Origin: Fen-1467 sp035519475 | Lineage (GTDB): Bacteria > Verrucomicrobiota > Verrucomicrobiia > Opitutales > Opitutaceae | Length of the DNA: 53,340 bases | Assembly (NCBI GenBank): GCA_035519475.1 | Contig: DATIWI010000053.1 | Coordinates: 1-53,340 of the forward strand | Direction of reading: 5' to 3' | Shown here: positions 25,971 through 34,960 of the stretch, piece by piece | How positions within the stretch are numbered: position 1 is the first letter of the stretch | How the letters are laid out: the number at the start of each line of letters is the position of its first letter | Translations under genes and position numbers: made by a program | The notes under the pieces: generated by a model | Databases searched by the model: none | What the model saw: only the letters and a program-made list of their open reading frames with translations | Told to the model about the DNA's origin: nothing

Positions 25971-26552
25971 CTAGATGGTGTAATCGCCGGACGCCGGGGA
26001 TGAATCGGGGGACGGCGCGGCGGCCACGATCGGCGGGGCCCGCAGGGCGGCTTCGACCGCCGCGGCCCGCCGGTGGTAGTAGAGCGCGAGCCCGCCCTGG
26101 TAGATCAGGGTGGCGGCCATCACGCTTCCATAGAGAAGATAGAAGAACTGGCGGATCAGCGGCAGGATGTCCTCCTGCGTCAGTCCGAGTTCCCGCAGGG
26201 CAGACAGCAGCTCGGGGGTGATCAGATCGCGCACGAGGCCCTCGTCGAAGCTCGCCAGGCGCGTGACTGCGTAGGTCCAGATGACGCCGAGCACGACGAG
26301 CTGGCTGCGCACGAGCCATCGCACGCCGTCCGCCTCGCGGCGCCGCAATCGCCGGGAGCCGTGCACCTCGAGCAAGCCGCCCATCAGAACCAACACGCAC
26401 ACGGCGACACCGATCGGATCGAGGAGCGCCAGTGAGACCAGGGCGCACACGCCGGCAAAGATCGCCACGCTCCAGCCGTTTAGGCGCGAGAATTTGAGCA
26501 CGCGGCGCAGCACATCCGCGGGCGGGCGGGGCGGTTTCACAGCTGTCACCAT
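25971..26552 (-). CDS. Hypothetical membrane protein
   Basis: A 193-residue protein beginning at the ATG at 26552. Three to four hydrophobic segments are visible: SVAIFAGVCALVSLALLDPIGVAVCVLVLMGGLLE, RSQLVVLGVIWTYAVTRLA and FFYLLYGSVMAATLIYQGGLALYYHRR. The tail is Ala/Pro-rich. No domain was recognised. It diverges from hrpA with about 100 bases between the starts, so a shared promoter region is likely. Confidence 0.7.
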   Translation of the reverse strand: MVTAVKPPRPPADVLRRVLKFSRLNGWSVAIFAGVCALVSLALLDPIGVAVCVLVLMGGLLEVHGSRRLRRREADGVRWLVRSQLVVLGVIWTYAVTRLASFDEGLVRDLITPELLSALRELGLTQEDILPLIRQFFYLLYGSVMAATLIYQGGLALYYHRRAAAVEAALRAPPIVAAAPSPDSSPASGDYTI

Positions 26553-26653
26553 ACCAGAGGCCTGCGCCGGTGCCAATCGGGAGTTGGCCGAGCCGCGGAC
26601 GTCGTTCCCCTTGTCATCCTGCGGGGAGCGGCGGAAGCTATCGGCCAGTGTCC

Positions 26654-29600
26654 ATGACCCGCCGCGTCGCCCGTTTCCGCTTGGACTTCCCGCCCGAACT
26701 GCCCATCAGCGCGCGGGCGGAGGAGATCACCGCGGCCATCCATGAGCATCCGGTGCTCATCCTCGCGGGCGAAACCGGTTCGGGCAAGACGACGCAGATT
26801 CCCAAGATGTGCCTGGCCGCCGGCCGGGGAACGGCGGGCCGGATCGCCTGCACCCAGCCCCGGCGCGTGGCCGCGCTATCCATCTCGCGCCGCGTCGCCG
26901 AAGAGCTCGGCGTGCCGTGGGGACACGAGGTGGGCTGCAAGGTCCGCTTTGCCGATCACACGTCACCGCGGACCATCATCAAGTACCTCACGGACGGCAT
27001 GCTGCTGGCCGAATTGCAGGGCGACTTCCTGCTCCGCGAATACGACACCGTCATCATCGACGAGGCGCACGAGCGTTCGCTCAACATCGATTTTCTCCTC
27101 GGCCATCTGCGCCAGTTGCGCCACCGCCGGCCCGGGCTGCGCATCGTCGTCACCTCGGCCACCATCGACACCGCGGCCTTTTCCCGGGCGTTTGACGACG
27201 CGCCGGTCATCGATGTGTCCGGCCGGCTGTATCCCGTGGAGGTGATCTACACGCCGCTGGAAGAGCTCGGCTCCGACGCGGCGGCGGGCGACGAGCCGAC
27301 GGCCCGGGCGGAGGCACTGCATTACATCGACGGCGCGGTCGCCGCGGTGGAACGCCTCGTGCGGGAGAGCCCGTCGGGCGACATCCTCGTCTTCATGCCG
27401 GCGGAGCGTGACATTCGCGAGACGCGCGACCTGCTGGAGGGCCGGCCCATCGCGGGCGCCGAGGTCATCCCGCTGTTCGGCCGCCTGACCCTTGCCGAGC
27501 AACAGCGGGTCTTTGCGCCGACGCCTCGGCGCAAGATCGTGGTGGCGACCAACATTGCCGAAACCTCGCTCACGATCCCGGGCATCCGCTTCGTGGTGGA
27601 CACGGGCCTGGCGCGCATCAGCCGCTACGCGCCGCAGGCGCGCACCCGCCGCCTCCCGATCGAACCGGTGTCGCAGAGCAGCGCCGACCAGCGGAAGGGC
27701 CGCTGCGGACGCGTGGCCGCCGGCGTGTGCATCCGCCTTTTCTCCGAGGAGGATTACCTCGCGCGGCCACGGTTCTCTCCGCCGGAGATCCAACGGTGCA
27801 ACCTGGCTGAGGTCATCCTGCACATGAAAGTCTTTGGCCTCGGCGAGGTGGAGAGCTTTCCGTTCCTCAACGCACCGCCGACCCGGGCCGTCCGCGCCGG
27901 CTACCAGCTCTTGGAGGAACTCGGCGCGCTGGAGTCGCCGCGTGGGAAGGGACCGCCGGGTCGTCCGGCCGAAGAAGCGGCGCGCCGGAAGATCGCGCCC
28001 GACCGTTCATTTACGCTGACACCGTTGGGCCGCGAACTCGCCCGCCTGCCGGTCGACCCAACGGTGGGCCGCATGATCCTGCAAGCCCGCACGGAAGACT
28101 GCCTCCGCGAGGTTCTCATCATCGCCGCCGGCCTGAGCATCCAAGACCCGCGGGAACGCCCGCTGGACCAGCCCGCCGCGGCCGACGCCGCACACCGCCG
28201 CTTCGCCCACCCCGATTCCGATTTCCTCACGCTGCTCAACATCTGGGAGGCGTTTCATGAGGAGTTCGAGGTGATGACGCAGGGCCGGCTGCGCCGGTAC
28301 TGCCACGAGCACTTCCTCTCCTACACCCGCCTGCGGGAGTGGCGCGACATCCACGACCAGCTCGCCGAGGTGCTGGCGGAGCGGGACGATTTCAAGGCCA
28401 CCTCGGTCCGGGACGCCCGGCCCGCCGGCCGTGAACCGCGGGCCCCGAACGCCCGCGTCGCCTTCGGCACGCCCGCCTATCGCGCCATCCACCGGAGCAT
28501 TCTGACCGGACTGCTGGGCAACATCGCGGTCTGGGATGAGACGGCCGGCTGCTACCAGGCCACGCACGCTCGCAAGGTGGCGCTGTTCCCCGGTTCCGTG
28601 TTGTACCACAAAGCGCAGGCGGGAACGAAGGGCGGCCGGGTCCGGCCGGCGGCCGGGGCCGGCCCGCCCGGGCCGCGCTGGATCATGGCCGCCGAGATGG
28701 TGGAGACGGCGCGCCTGTACGCGCGAATGGCGGCGCGGCTGGATCCGGCGTGGGCACTCGAGCTGGGTGCGCACCTGCTCGACATCAAACCTGCCGACCC
28801 ATTCTGGAGCGCCGAGGCGGGCCGCGTGCAAGTGATCCGCCACGCGCGCCTCTACGGACTCGAACTTGAAGCGCGGGCGGTCGCCTACGGCGAGATCAAT
28901 CCGGTTCGCGCCACCGAGATCTTCATCCGCGACGGCCTCGTGGGTGACACCGTCGCATGGCCCTTTGATTTTCTCGCGCACAACCGGCGGGTGCGGGCGA
29001 GAGTGGAAGCCATCCTGACCCGCACGCGCAGCAGCGGTTATCTGGATTTGGACGAAACGGTTTATCGCTTCTACGCAGCGCGGTTGCTGCCGGAAGAGGC
29101 GCCCGCCGCGCCTGCGAATCACCGGCGGGAGGTTGCCGTGGCCGGCAGCCGCCCGGCCGGGGTGAGTTCCGTGGCGGAACTGGTGGATCTCGTTCGCGAG
29201 CGGCGCAGGGCCGAGCCGCGCTTTCTCTGCCTGGAGCCGGAGGATCTCCGGGGCGAGGCGGCGGCGGCGGTCGACGCCGCGGCCTTCCCCGACGCGCTGC
29301 AATGCGGGAGCCGCACCCTGCCCCTCAGCTACGCCTATCGGCCCGGACAAGAGGAAGACGGCGTCACCCTCGCCCTCTCCGTGCGCGATGCGGAAGCGCT
29401 GGCGCCCGCGGCGCTCGACTGGGCCGTACCCGGTCACTTGGGAGAGAAAGTGCTGCATTGGCTGAAGGCGCTGCCCACCAGCCAGCGCCGCGGGCTCATT
29501 CCCCTCGCCGAGACCGCGACGGCGGTGACCGCGGCGGTGGCGGAGCGCGCCCGCCGGCGCGGGCACCAGGATTCCCTGACGGACGTCCTGGCCGACTACC

Positions 29601-30784
29601 TGAGGGAAGGGCATCGCGTGGCCGTGGATCCCCGCCATTGGAGGGACAAGCCGCTGCCCGACCATCTGCGCGTGCGCGTGCAGGTGGTCGATGAACGCGG
29701 CCAACCCCTGGCGGCGGGGCGCGATTTCAGCGAGCTGCGGCGCCGGTTGGACGAGCGACTGCGCGCGCTCAGCGCCGGGGTTTCTCGCGACGATCCTTCC
29801 GCCTGGCGCGCCGCCCGGGAGAAATGGGAGCGGCCGGGGCAGACGGCCTGGACTTTTGGCGACATCCCCGGGCGGGTGCCGGTTTCCGAGCAGGCCGGCG
29901 TGCCGGTCGACGCCTATCCAGCGCTGGTGCCGGACGAGGCGGGAGTGGGGCTGCGCCTGATGAAGTCGCCCGAGGAGGCGCAGGCGGCCTCGGGGCGCGG
30001 CTTGTTTCGCCTCTTCGAGCTGCAGTTGCGCTACGAACTCGCCTGGCTGCAGCGGGACCTGCGCGCGTTGGGGAGCGGCCGGGGGCAGTCGGTCGCGGTG
30101 CTCGCGGCTCCCCTCATCCGCGGGGCGAATCTGCCCGACCAGGCGTACGCCTGCCTGCGCGGCTGGGTGTGCGGGCGGCCGGTGGCGCCGCTGACCGCCG
30201 AGGCCTTTGCGCGCACCTTGACCAGCGCGCGGGCAGACCTGCGTGGCGTGGTGCCGCGGCTGGCCGACCAGCTGCAGGAGATCTTCACGCTGCGCCAGAC
30301 GCTGCTCACGCATCCCCAGCCCTATCCCGGGCTCACGGAAGATCTGGGGGCGCTGCTGCCGCCCGACTTTCTCGCGGCCACGCCATTTTCCCGGCTGGCA
30401 CACCTGCCGCGCTACCTGCAGGCGATGAAGGTGCGCGCGGATCGCTGGAAGCAGGATGCCGGGCGCGACGCCCGGCGCGCGCAGCAACTGGCGCCGTATG
30501 TCGAGGCGGTGGCCGCGCTGCGCCGTGATGCGCGGGCCGCCGAGGCGGTGAGCCGTTTCCGGTGGCTGGTCGAGGAGTTCCGGGTGGGTCTGTTTGCCCA
30601 GGAGTTGGGCACCGCAGAGCGGGTCTCCGCGGTGCGACTTGCTCGTGAACTGGCGGCCTTGCGCGGTCCGGCTTCACCGCCGGGCTCCGCCCCCCGATCT
30701 TCGCCGGCGCCCGTGGCGAAGGCTCCTGGGTCTCGTCCGCTCAAAAATCTGGGCGCGCTCGACAAGCTCTTCCCGCCAACCTAG
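26654..30784 (+). CDS. hrpA: ATP-dependent RNA helicase HrpA
   Basis: A 1376-residue DEAH-box helicase, normal for HrpA. Walker A GETGSGKTT is at 39-47, the DEAH box IIDEAHERS at 134-142, motif III SAT at 168-170, and motif VI QSSADQRKGRCGRVAAG later. Winged-helix and HA2-type regions follow, then a long C-terminal DUF3418-like region (AVAYGEINPVRATEIFIRDGLV, LPDHLRVRVQVVDERGQPL) specific to HrpA. It acts on structured RNA in the cytoplasm. The ATG at 26654 is the start nearest the conserved N-terminus. Confidence 0.93.
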   Translation: MTRRVARFRLDFPPELPISARAEEITAAIHEHPVLILAGETGSGKTTQIPKMCLAAGRGTAGRIACTQPRRVAALSISRRVAEELGVPWGHEVGCKVRFADHTSPRTIIKYLTDGMLLAELQGDFLLREYDTVIIDEAHERSLNIDFLLGHLRQLRHRRPGLRIVVTSATIDTAAFSRAFDDAPVIDVSGRLYPVEVIYTPLEELGSDAAAGDEPTARAEALHYIDGAVAAVERLVRESPSGDILVFMPAERDIRETRDLLEGRPIAGAEVIPLFGRLTLAEQQRVFAPTPRRKIVVATNIAETSLTIPGIRFVVDTGLARISRYAPQARTRRLPIEPVSQSSADQRKGRCGRVAAGVCIRLFSEEDYLARPRFSPPEIQRCNLAEVILHMKVFGLGEVESFPFLNAPPTRAVRAGYQLLEELGALESPRGKGPPGRPAEEAARRKIAPDRSFTLTPLGRELARLPVDPTVGRMILQARTEDCLREVLIIAAGLSIQDPRERPLDQPAAADAAHRRFAHPDSDFLTLLNIWEAFHEEFEVMTQGRLRRYCHEHFLSYTRLREWRDIHDQLAEVLAERDDFKATSVRDARPAGREPRAPNARVAFGTPAYRAIHRSILTGLLGNIAVWDETAGCYQATHARKVALFPGSVLYHKAQAGTKGGRVRPAAGAGPPGPRWIMAAEMVETARLYARMAARLDPAWALELGAHLLDIKPADPFWSAEAGRVQVIRHARLYGLELEARAVAYGEINPVRATEIFIRDGLVGDTVAWPFDFLAHNRRVRARVEAILTRTRSSGYLDLDETVYRFYAARLLPEEAPAAPANHRREVAVAGSRPAGVSSVAELVDLVRERRRAEPRFLCLEPEDLRGEAAAAVDAAAFPDALQCGSRTLPLSYAYRPGQEEDGVTLALSVRDAEALAPAALDWAVPGHLGEKVLHWLKALPTSQRRGLIPLAETATAVTAAVAERARRRGHQDSLTDVLADYLREGHRVAVDPRHWRDKPLPDHLRVRVQVVDERGQPLAAGRDFSELRRRLDERLRALSAGVSRDDPSAWRAAREKWERPGQTAWTFGDIPGRVPVSEQAGVPVDAYPALVPDEAGVGLRLMKSPEEAQAASGRGLFRLFELQLRYELAWLQRDLRALGSGRGQSVAVLAAPLIRGANLPDQAYACLRGWVCGRPVAPLTAEAFARTLTSARADLRGVVPRLADQLQEIFTLRQTLLTHPQPYPGLTEDLGALLPPDFLAATPFSRLAHLPRYLQAMKVRADRWKQDAGRDARRAQQLAPYVEAVAALRRDARAAEAVSRFRWLVEEFRVGLFAQELGTAERVSAVRLARELAALRGPASPPGSAPRSSPAPVAKAPGSRPLKNLGALDKLFPPT

Positions 30785-30882
30785 CGCGGCCTTCCGTGGA
30801 AGTCCCCACGGGCAAAAGCGGTCTTTGCAGTTGTCCGCTGCGCGGGAAGTGGTAAGTTCCAGCCCACCGGAGCCATTACCCC

Positions 30883-31326
30883 ATGAATACGTCGATCTCC
30901 GTCCTGCTGGAACGCAAGGGTGCCAGCGTTTTTTCCGTTCCGCCTACCGTGACGGTCACCGAGGCGGTGCAGGAGATGAACCGTCACAAGGTCGGCTCGG
31001 TCCTCGTCCTGGAGGGCGGACAGCTCGTCGGCATCTTCACGGAGCGCGATGTGCTGGCACGCGTCGTGGGCGCGGGACTGGATCCGAAGACGACGCCGCT
31101 GGCGCGGGTCATGACCCGCGACCCCCACACGGTGCCTTCGGACACGACGATCGAGCAGGTCATGGCCCTGTTCACCGACAAACGGTTTCGCCACCTGCCG
31201 GTCATGGACCAGGGCCGGCTGGTGGGCGTGATTTCGATCGGCGACATCCTGCGGCGGATGGTGGACATGCACCGGCACGAGGCCGAGCAGCTCAAGCAGT
31301 ACATCGCGGGCGGCTATCCGACCTGA
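30883..31326 (+). CDS. Two-CBS-domain protein
   Basis: A 147-residue protein made of two CBS domains (about 10-65 and 75-130), with VTVTEAVQEMNRHKVGSVLV, QLVGIFTERDVLARV, HTVPSDTTIEQVMALF and RLVGVISIGDILRRM. Stand-alone CBS pairs bind adenine nucleotides and act as energy or ligand sensors. GGAG upstream serves as ribosome site. No partner enzyme is adjacent. Confidence 0.88.
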   Translation: MNTSISVLLERKGASVFSVPPTVTVTEAVQEMNRHKVGSVLVLEGGQLVGIFTERDVLARVVGAGLDPKTTPLARVMTRDPHTVPSDTTIEQVMALFTDKRFRHLPVMDQGRLVGVISIGDILRRMVDMHRHEAEQLKQYIAGGYPT

Positions 31327-31449
31327 GGCCCGCGTCATCGCCGCGGGGCATTTCAGCGGAGGTCAGTGGCGGGAGACGCAGCCACAAAAATCTGGCGTCG
31401 GGCCGGGGCTTCGCGCAGAACCAGCGCCGCGACCTCGCCGCTTCCGCCC

Positions 31450-31869
31450 ATGAAACTCGCCGCCGCCACCGCCCTCGTCACCACCGCGCTCGGGCGCATG
31501 CATGCGCTCTACCACCAGGTCGTGTTCGACGAATGGGTGATCGTGTCGCTGGCCCCCGAGGGCGGAGGCATCCTCGCCTACCGCGGCCCGCGCGCGGAGA
31601 GTTATCGGCGGCAGTTTGCGGCCGACGTCGGGCCGCTGCGCGCCGAGATGGAGGGAAAGCGTCTGGCGGTGGGGGATTTTGAGTTTGCGCCCGCCGCGGC
31701 CGGCACGCGCTTCGACGTATGCCTGCGCATCGGCGAGACGAGCTACCTCATCGGCAATCACACCGGGAAGTCGATGGCCGAGATCCGCCAGGACGCCCGC
31801 TGGCTGCAGGCGCAGAAGGCATTCGTCGAATTGAGCAACAGGTTCCGCGCCGACCCGCTGGAGAATTAA
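31450..31869 (+). CDS. Hypothetical protein of about 139 residues
   Basis: The frame extends further upstream, but the ATG at 31450 (MKLAAATALVTTALGRMHALYHQ) is taken as start. The protein seems to be a soluble alpha/beta fold: VVFDEWVIVSLAP, GGILAYRGPRAESYRRQFAADV, LAVGDFEFAPAAAGTRFDVCLRI and YLIGNHTGKSMAEIRQD. It is not recognised as a named family. It converges on the exchanger gene. Confidence 0.65.
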   Translation: MKLAAATALVTTALGRMHALYHQVVFDEWVIVSLAPEGGGILAYRGPRAESYRRQFAADVGPLRAEMEGKRLAVGDFEFAPAAAGTRFDVCLRIGETSYLIGNHTGKSMAEIRQDARWLQAQKAFVELSNRFRADPLEN

Positions 31870-31915
31870 ACGGAGGCGCGTCCGGGGAGCGGTCGTCACG
31901 GCGCGGCCGGACCAT

Positions 31916-32917
31916 CTACGCGAGCAGGCCGGCGTAGAGGAACCACCCGTAGGCGGCGACGAACAGCCACCCGGCCCAGCGGGGCAAGCCGCCCAGCGTG
32001 AGGAGGAAGAAGACGTGCAGGACCGTGGCCCCCAGCAGCAGGAGGAGACTCGTTTCCATGAATCCGGGCACCGGCACCGGCCTGAAGAGCGCGCACAGGC
32101 CGAGGCCGAGCGGGATGCAGATGTGGCCGTCGCCGACCTGGGAGCTGTAGACGACATCAGCGCGTCGTTTCCAGCCCCAATAGAGCGCGAGCAACGCGTT
32201 GGGCAGCACCATCAGCCAGCCGCTGAGCCACCCGAGATGGCTTCCGTTCACGAAGCTGCCATGCTGGTGCCCGAGCCAGGCCACGAGCCAGTCGATGCTC
32301 ACGTACAGTCCGTAGGCGCAGGCCAGCACCGCGGCCGTGTCGAGGTAGAAGCCCAGGCCAAAGGAGCGGCGCTGGCGGACATTGTGCTTGAGCACATCGA
32401 GCGCCTGGAAGCACTGCCAGAACAGGAACAGGCCGGTGAGGAGAAAACCGTCGCGGCGGTCGAGCCGGCCGTCCTGGCCGAGGATCCACACCGCCCCGGT
32501 GAAGAAGAGCACCGCGGCCAGCGTGAGCAGGAGGGACAGGCGGTTGATCCGGGGGCCGGTGTCGCCGCCGCGCCGGCCGCCCCGGCCGCCGATGGCGGGC
32601 AGGCCCGGCACCACGGCGAGCCCCCACAGCACCGCCGGCACGCCCAGCAGGAGCGTGAGATTCGTGACGTTGTTGACGAGGCAGTTGGTCAGCACTTCGC
32701 GGGTGGGCCCGGCCCGCGCCACCATGAGGTAGACGAAGATCAGGTTCCCGAGCCCCGAGCAGTAGGGCATCACGATCGTCCCCAGGGCGGTGCCTTCGAG
32801 GCCGTGGTCGAGCATCGCCTCGAGCCGCCAGAGCATGAGCAGCGAGCAGGCGAGAAACAGGCCGAGGTAGGTCCACAGGCTGCTGAGACCAAGGGCGTCG
32901 ATGAAGTCGGCAAGCAT
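31916..32917 (-). CDS. CaCA-type cation exchanger, divergent
   Basis: A 333-residue membrane protein of ten or so helices with two internally related conserved segments. The first is GTALGTIVMPYCSGLGNLIF, the second PNALLALYWGWKRRADVVYS-SQVGDGH, both in the position of CaCA alpha repeats. The usual acidic PE/PD residue of those repeats is not seen, so the ion may differ from Ca2+. The loop between halves is a charged Gly/Arg segment (IGGRGGRRGGDTGP). The start ATG at 32917 is 8 bases behind the ABC ATPase stop, so the pair is co-transcribed. Confidence 0.75.
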   Translation of the reverse strand: MLADFIDALGLSSLWTYLGLFLACSLLMLWRLEAMLDHGLEGTALGTIVMPYCSGLGNLIFVYLMVARAGPTREVLTNCLVNNVTNLTLLLGVPAVLWGLAVVPGLPAIGGRGGRRGGDTGPRINRLSLLLTLAAVLFFTGAVWILGQDGRLDRRDGFLLTGLFLFWQCFQALDVLKHNVRQRRSFGLGFYLDTAAVLACAYGLYVSIDWLVAWLGHQHGSFVNGSHLGWLSGWLMVLPNALLALYWGWKRRADVVYSSQVGDGHICIPLGLGLCALFRPVPVPGFMETSLLLLLGATVLHVFFLLTLGGLPRWAGWLFVAAYGWFLYAGLLA

Positions 32918-32925
32918 GGCCGTGG

Positions 32926-33765
32926 TCAGAATACCTTCCGGCGGTGCGGGGTGAACCACGCCTGCCAGCGGCCGCCGCGGAAGGCAAGCCGCGCGCGGAC
33001 GCCGAAGGCGGCGCCCAAGACTCGCGCGGTCAGCACCTGGCGCCGCGGGCCGGCTGCGACGACACGCCCGGCCCGCATCACCAGGACATGCGAGAAGACG
33101 GGCGCGATTTCCTCGAGGTGGTGGGTGACCAGGACCAGCGTCGGTCCGGTCGGGCGGGCCGCCGGCCTGGCTGCCCGCCGGGCCAGCCGGCCAAGGAAGC
33201 GGACGAATTGTTCCCGCGCCACGGGATCGAGCCCGGCGCACGGCTCGTCCAGGATGAGCAACCGCGGCCGGGCCATGAGCGCCCGCCCGACGAGAATCCG
33301 CTGGCGCTCTCCCTGCGAAAGCAGCACCCATTCGCGTTCCGCTAGGTCGGCGGCGTCGATCATGCGCAGGATCAGGCGGGCGCGCCGGCGGTCGCGGCGG
33401 CTGACCGCGCCCCAAAGATCGAGTTGGGCGTACTTGCCGCTGATCACGGTTTCGATCGCCGGCTCGGCGGCGGGAATCAGGTGGTGCATCGCCGACGACA
33501 CGAGGCCGAGATGGGTCCGCAGGGCACGCCAATCGGCCTGCCCAAACCGGCGGCCGAGGAGGTCAATCGTGCCGCGCGTCGGCGTCAGGTAGGCGGTCAG
33601 TGCCCGGAGCAGCGAGGTCTTGCCGCAACCGTTGGGTCCGAGGATCGCCCAGTGCTGCCCCCGCTCCACCCGCCAGGAGACGTCGTGCAGGATGACGGTG
33701 CGGCCGCGTTCGATGCGCAGGTGCGAGACCTCGAGCATGGGGACGGCGGCGCGGCGCGCGGACAT
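32926..33765 (-). CDS. ABC transporter ATP-binding protein (COG1119/ModF-like)
   Basis: A 279-residue ATPase. Walker A is ILGPNGCGKTSLLRAL, the Q-loop is near GLVSSAMH, the signature LLSQGERQRI, Walker B RLLILDEPCAGLD and the H-loop LVTHHLEEI. The ModF/PhrA-like group uses such stand-alone ATPases in metal or oxyanion handling. No ABC permease or binding protein is next to it. Instead the exchanger gene follows after 8 bases. The ATG at 33765 is preferred over a frame reaching further upstream. It may energise or regulate something other than a classic importer. Confidence 0.85.
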   Translation of the reverse strand: MSARRAAVPMLEVSHLRIERGRTVILHDVSWRVERGQHWAILGPNGCGKTSLLRALTAYLTPTRGTIDLLGRRFGQADWRALRTHLGLVSSAMHHLIPAAEPAIETVISGKYAQLDLWGAVSRRDRRRARLILRMIDAADLAEREWVLLSQGERQRILVGRALMARPRLLILDEPCAGLDPVAREQFVRFLGRLARRAARPAARPTGPTLVLVTHHLEEIAPVFSHVLVMRAGRVVAAGPRRQVLTARVLGAAFGVRARLAFRGGRWQAWFTPHRRKVF

Positions 33766-33868
33766 GGAGCGTGATCCTGTCCGGCGCCGGGGCGGCGTCA
33801 ACGGCGCGCGGCGGGATCCGCCGCCCCCGGATGGATTTTTCTGTAACTTTTCCCCTGTTCGGGGGTTT

Positions 33869-33887
33869 AGTTGATATCCAGTCAACT
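33869..33887. promoter_or_regulatory. Palindrome between divergent genes, candidate operator
   Basis: AGTTGAtatccagTCAACT is a perfect 6-base inverted repeat separated by 7 bases, lying 8 bases before the DUF4097 start and between it and the divergent ABC gene. A CCCC-tgttc-GGGG hairpin precedes it. It could be a repressor site covering the DUF4097 start region. Confidence 0.4.
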
Positions 33888-33895
33888 CTTCCGCC

Positions 33896-34834
33896 ATGAA
33901 ACCCTATCTCCCCGTTGTCGTCGGACTCGGGTGGCTGTTTGCCGCCCCTTTGATTCTGGATGCGAAAATCGAGCGCACCGTTGAGAAAACCTTCACCGTC
34001 CAGCCGGGCGGGACCCTGAAAGTCCAGACTTCCGGCGGCAATATCAGTGTTGAAGCGGGCGGCGGCGACGTCGTCAAAGTTGTCGCCAAGGAGAAGATCC
34101 GCGCCGACAGCGACGCCGAGGCCGATGAATTGCTGAAGGATCTCGATCTGACGATCGAACAGCACGGCAACGACGTCACCGCCATTGCGAAGTACGAGAA
34201 GAAGCTCGGAAACTGGTTCGGTTCCACGCCCGTGCAGGTCGATTTCACCGTCACCGTCCCCAGCCGGTACAACACCGATCTCAAGACCTCGGGCGGCAAC
34301 GTCACCGTGGGGGATCTCGCGGGCGAGATGCTGGCGAAGACCAGCGGCGGAAACGTGAAACTCGGTAACATCGACGGCACGGTCGAGGCCGGCACCTCGG
34401 GCGGCAACGTCACCCTGGGATCCTGCACCGGTGACACGAAGCTGCGCACGTCGGGTGGCAATGTCCGGGCGGAGAAGATTGTCGGCCGCGCGGATCTCGG
34501 CACGTCGGGCGGCGATATCCGGGTGCAGCTCGTGGAGAACACGCTTTCGGCGCACACCAGCGGGGGCAATGTGGAGGCGGTGATCGGCGGCGCGCTCAAG
34601 GGCGATTGTTCGCTGGGCACGTCCGGCGGCGAGGTGCGGGTGACGGTCGACAGGGCCGCCGCCTTCCAGCTCGATGCCGCCACCAGCGGCGGCAGTGTCC
34701 GCGCGGACGGGCTCACCATCACGCTCGATGGCGGCGGCGCGGGCAAGAGCCGCCTCTCCGGCAAGGTCAACGGCGGCGGCCCGCTGCTGAAGCTGCGCAC
34801 CTCCGGTGGCAGCATCCGCGTGACGACCAAGTGA
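33896..34834 (+). CDS. DUF4097 repeat protein, exported
   Basis: A 312-residue protein with a signal-like N-terminus (PYLPVVVGLGWLFAAPLILDA). From residue 40 it is a beta-solenoid of short repeats with a recurring TSGGN/TSGG(D,E,S) motif about every 15-20 residues (for example KTSGGNVTVGDLAGEML, AKTSGGNVKLGNIDGTV, GTSGGNVTLGSCTGDTK), ten or more in all. This is the DUF4097 family, often linked to envelope stress or adhesion. There is no membrane anchor at the end. A strong terminator follows, so it is a monocistronic unit or the end of one. Confidence 0.85.
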   Translation: MKPYLPVVVGLGWLFAAPLILDAKIERTVEKTFTVQPGGTLKVQTSGGNISVEAGGGDVVKVVAKEKIRADSDAEADELLKDLDLTIEQHGNDVTAIAKYEKKLGNWFGSTPVQVDFTVTVPSRYNTDLKTSGGNVTVGDLAGEMLAKTSGGNVKLGNIDGTVEAGTSGGNVTLGSCTGDTKLRTSGGNVRAEKIVGRADLGTSGGDIRVQLVENTLSAHTSGGNVEAVIGGALKGDCSLGTSGGEVRVTVDRAAAFQLDAATSGGSVRADGLTITLDGGGAGKSRLSGKVNGGGPLLKLRTSGGSIRVTTK

Positions 34835-34863
34835 TTTTTCGTCAGTCGATTGGATGTTTGGGG

Positions 34864-34892
34864 GCCGGGCGCGCGTCGCGCCCGGCTTTTTT
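34864..34892 (+). terminator. Rho-independent terminator after DUF4097 gene
   Basis: GCCGGGCGCG-cgt-CGCGCCCGGC forms a near-perfect 10-bp stem followed immediately by TTTTTT. It lies 30 bases behind the stop and is the clearest intrinsic terminator in the window. Confidence 0.9.
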
Positions 34893-34960
34893 CTGACGGG
34901 CCCGCGCCGCGGCCCACTTCAGCATCGCCAAAGGCGCCGCCAGTGGGTTCGCTGCCCGGC

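Noticed and set aside
28007..30487. 826-codon minus-strand open frame within hrpA
   Set aside because: The product is low-complexity Arg/Gly/Gln-rich and lies antisense to the conserved helicase.
34290..34830. Short recurring DNA motif (ACCTCGGGCGGCAAC-like) looking like a repeat array
   Set aside because: It encodes the TSGGN turns of the DUF4097 solenoid in one frame.
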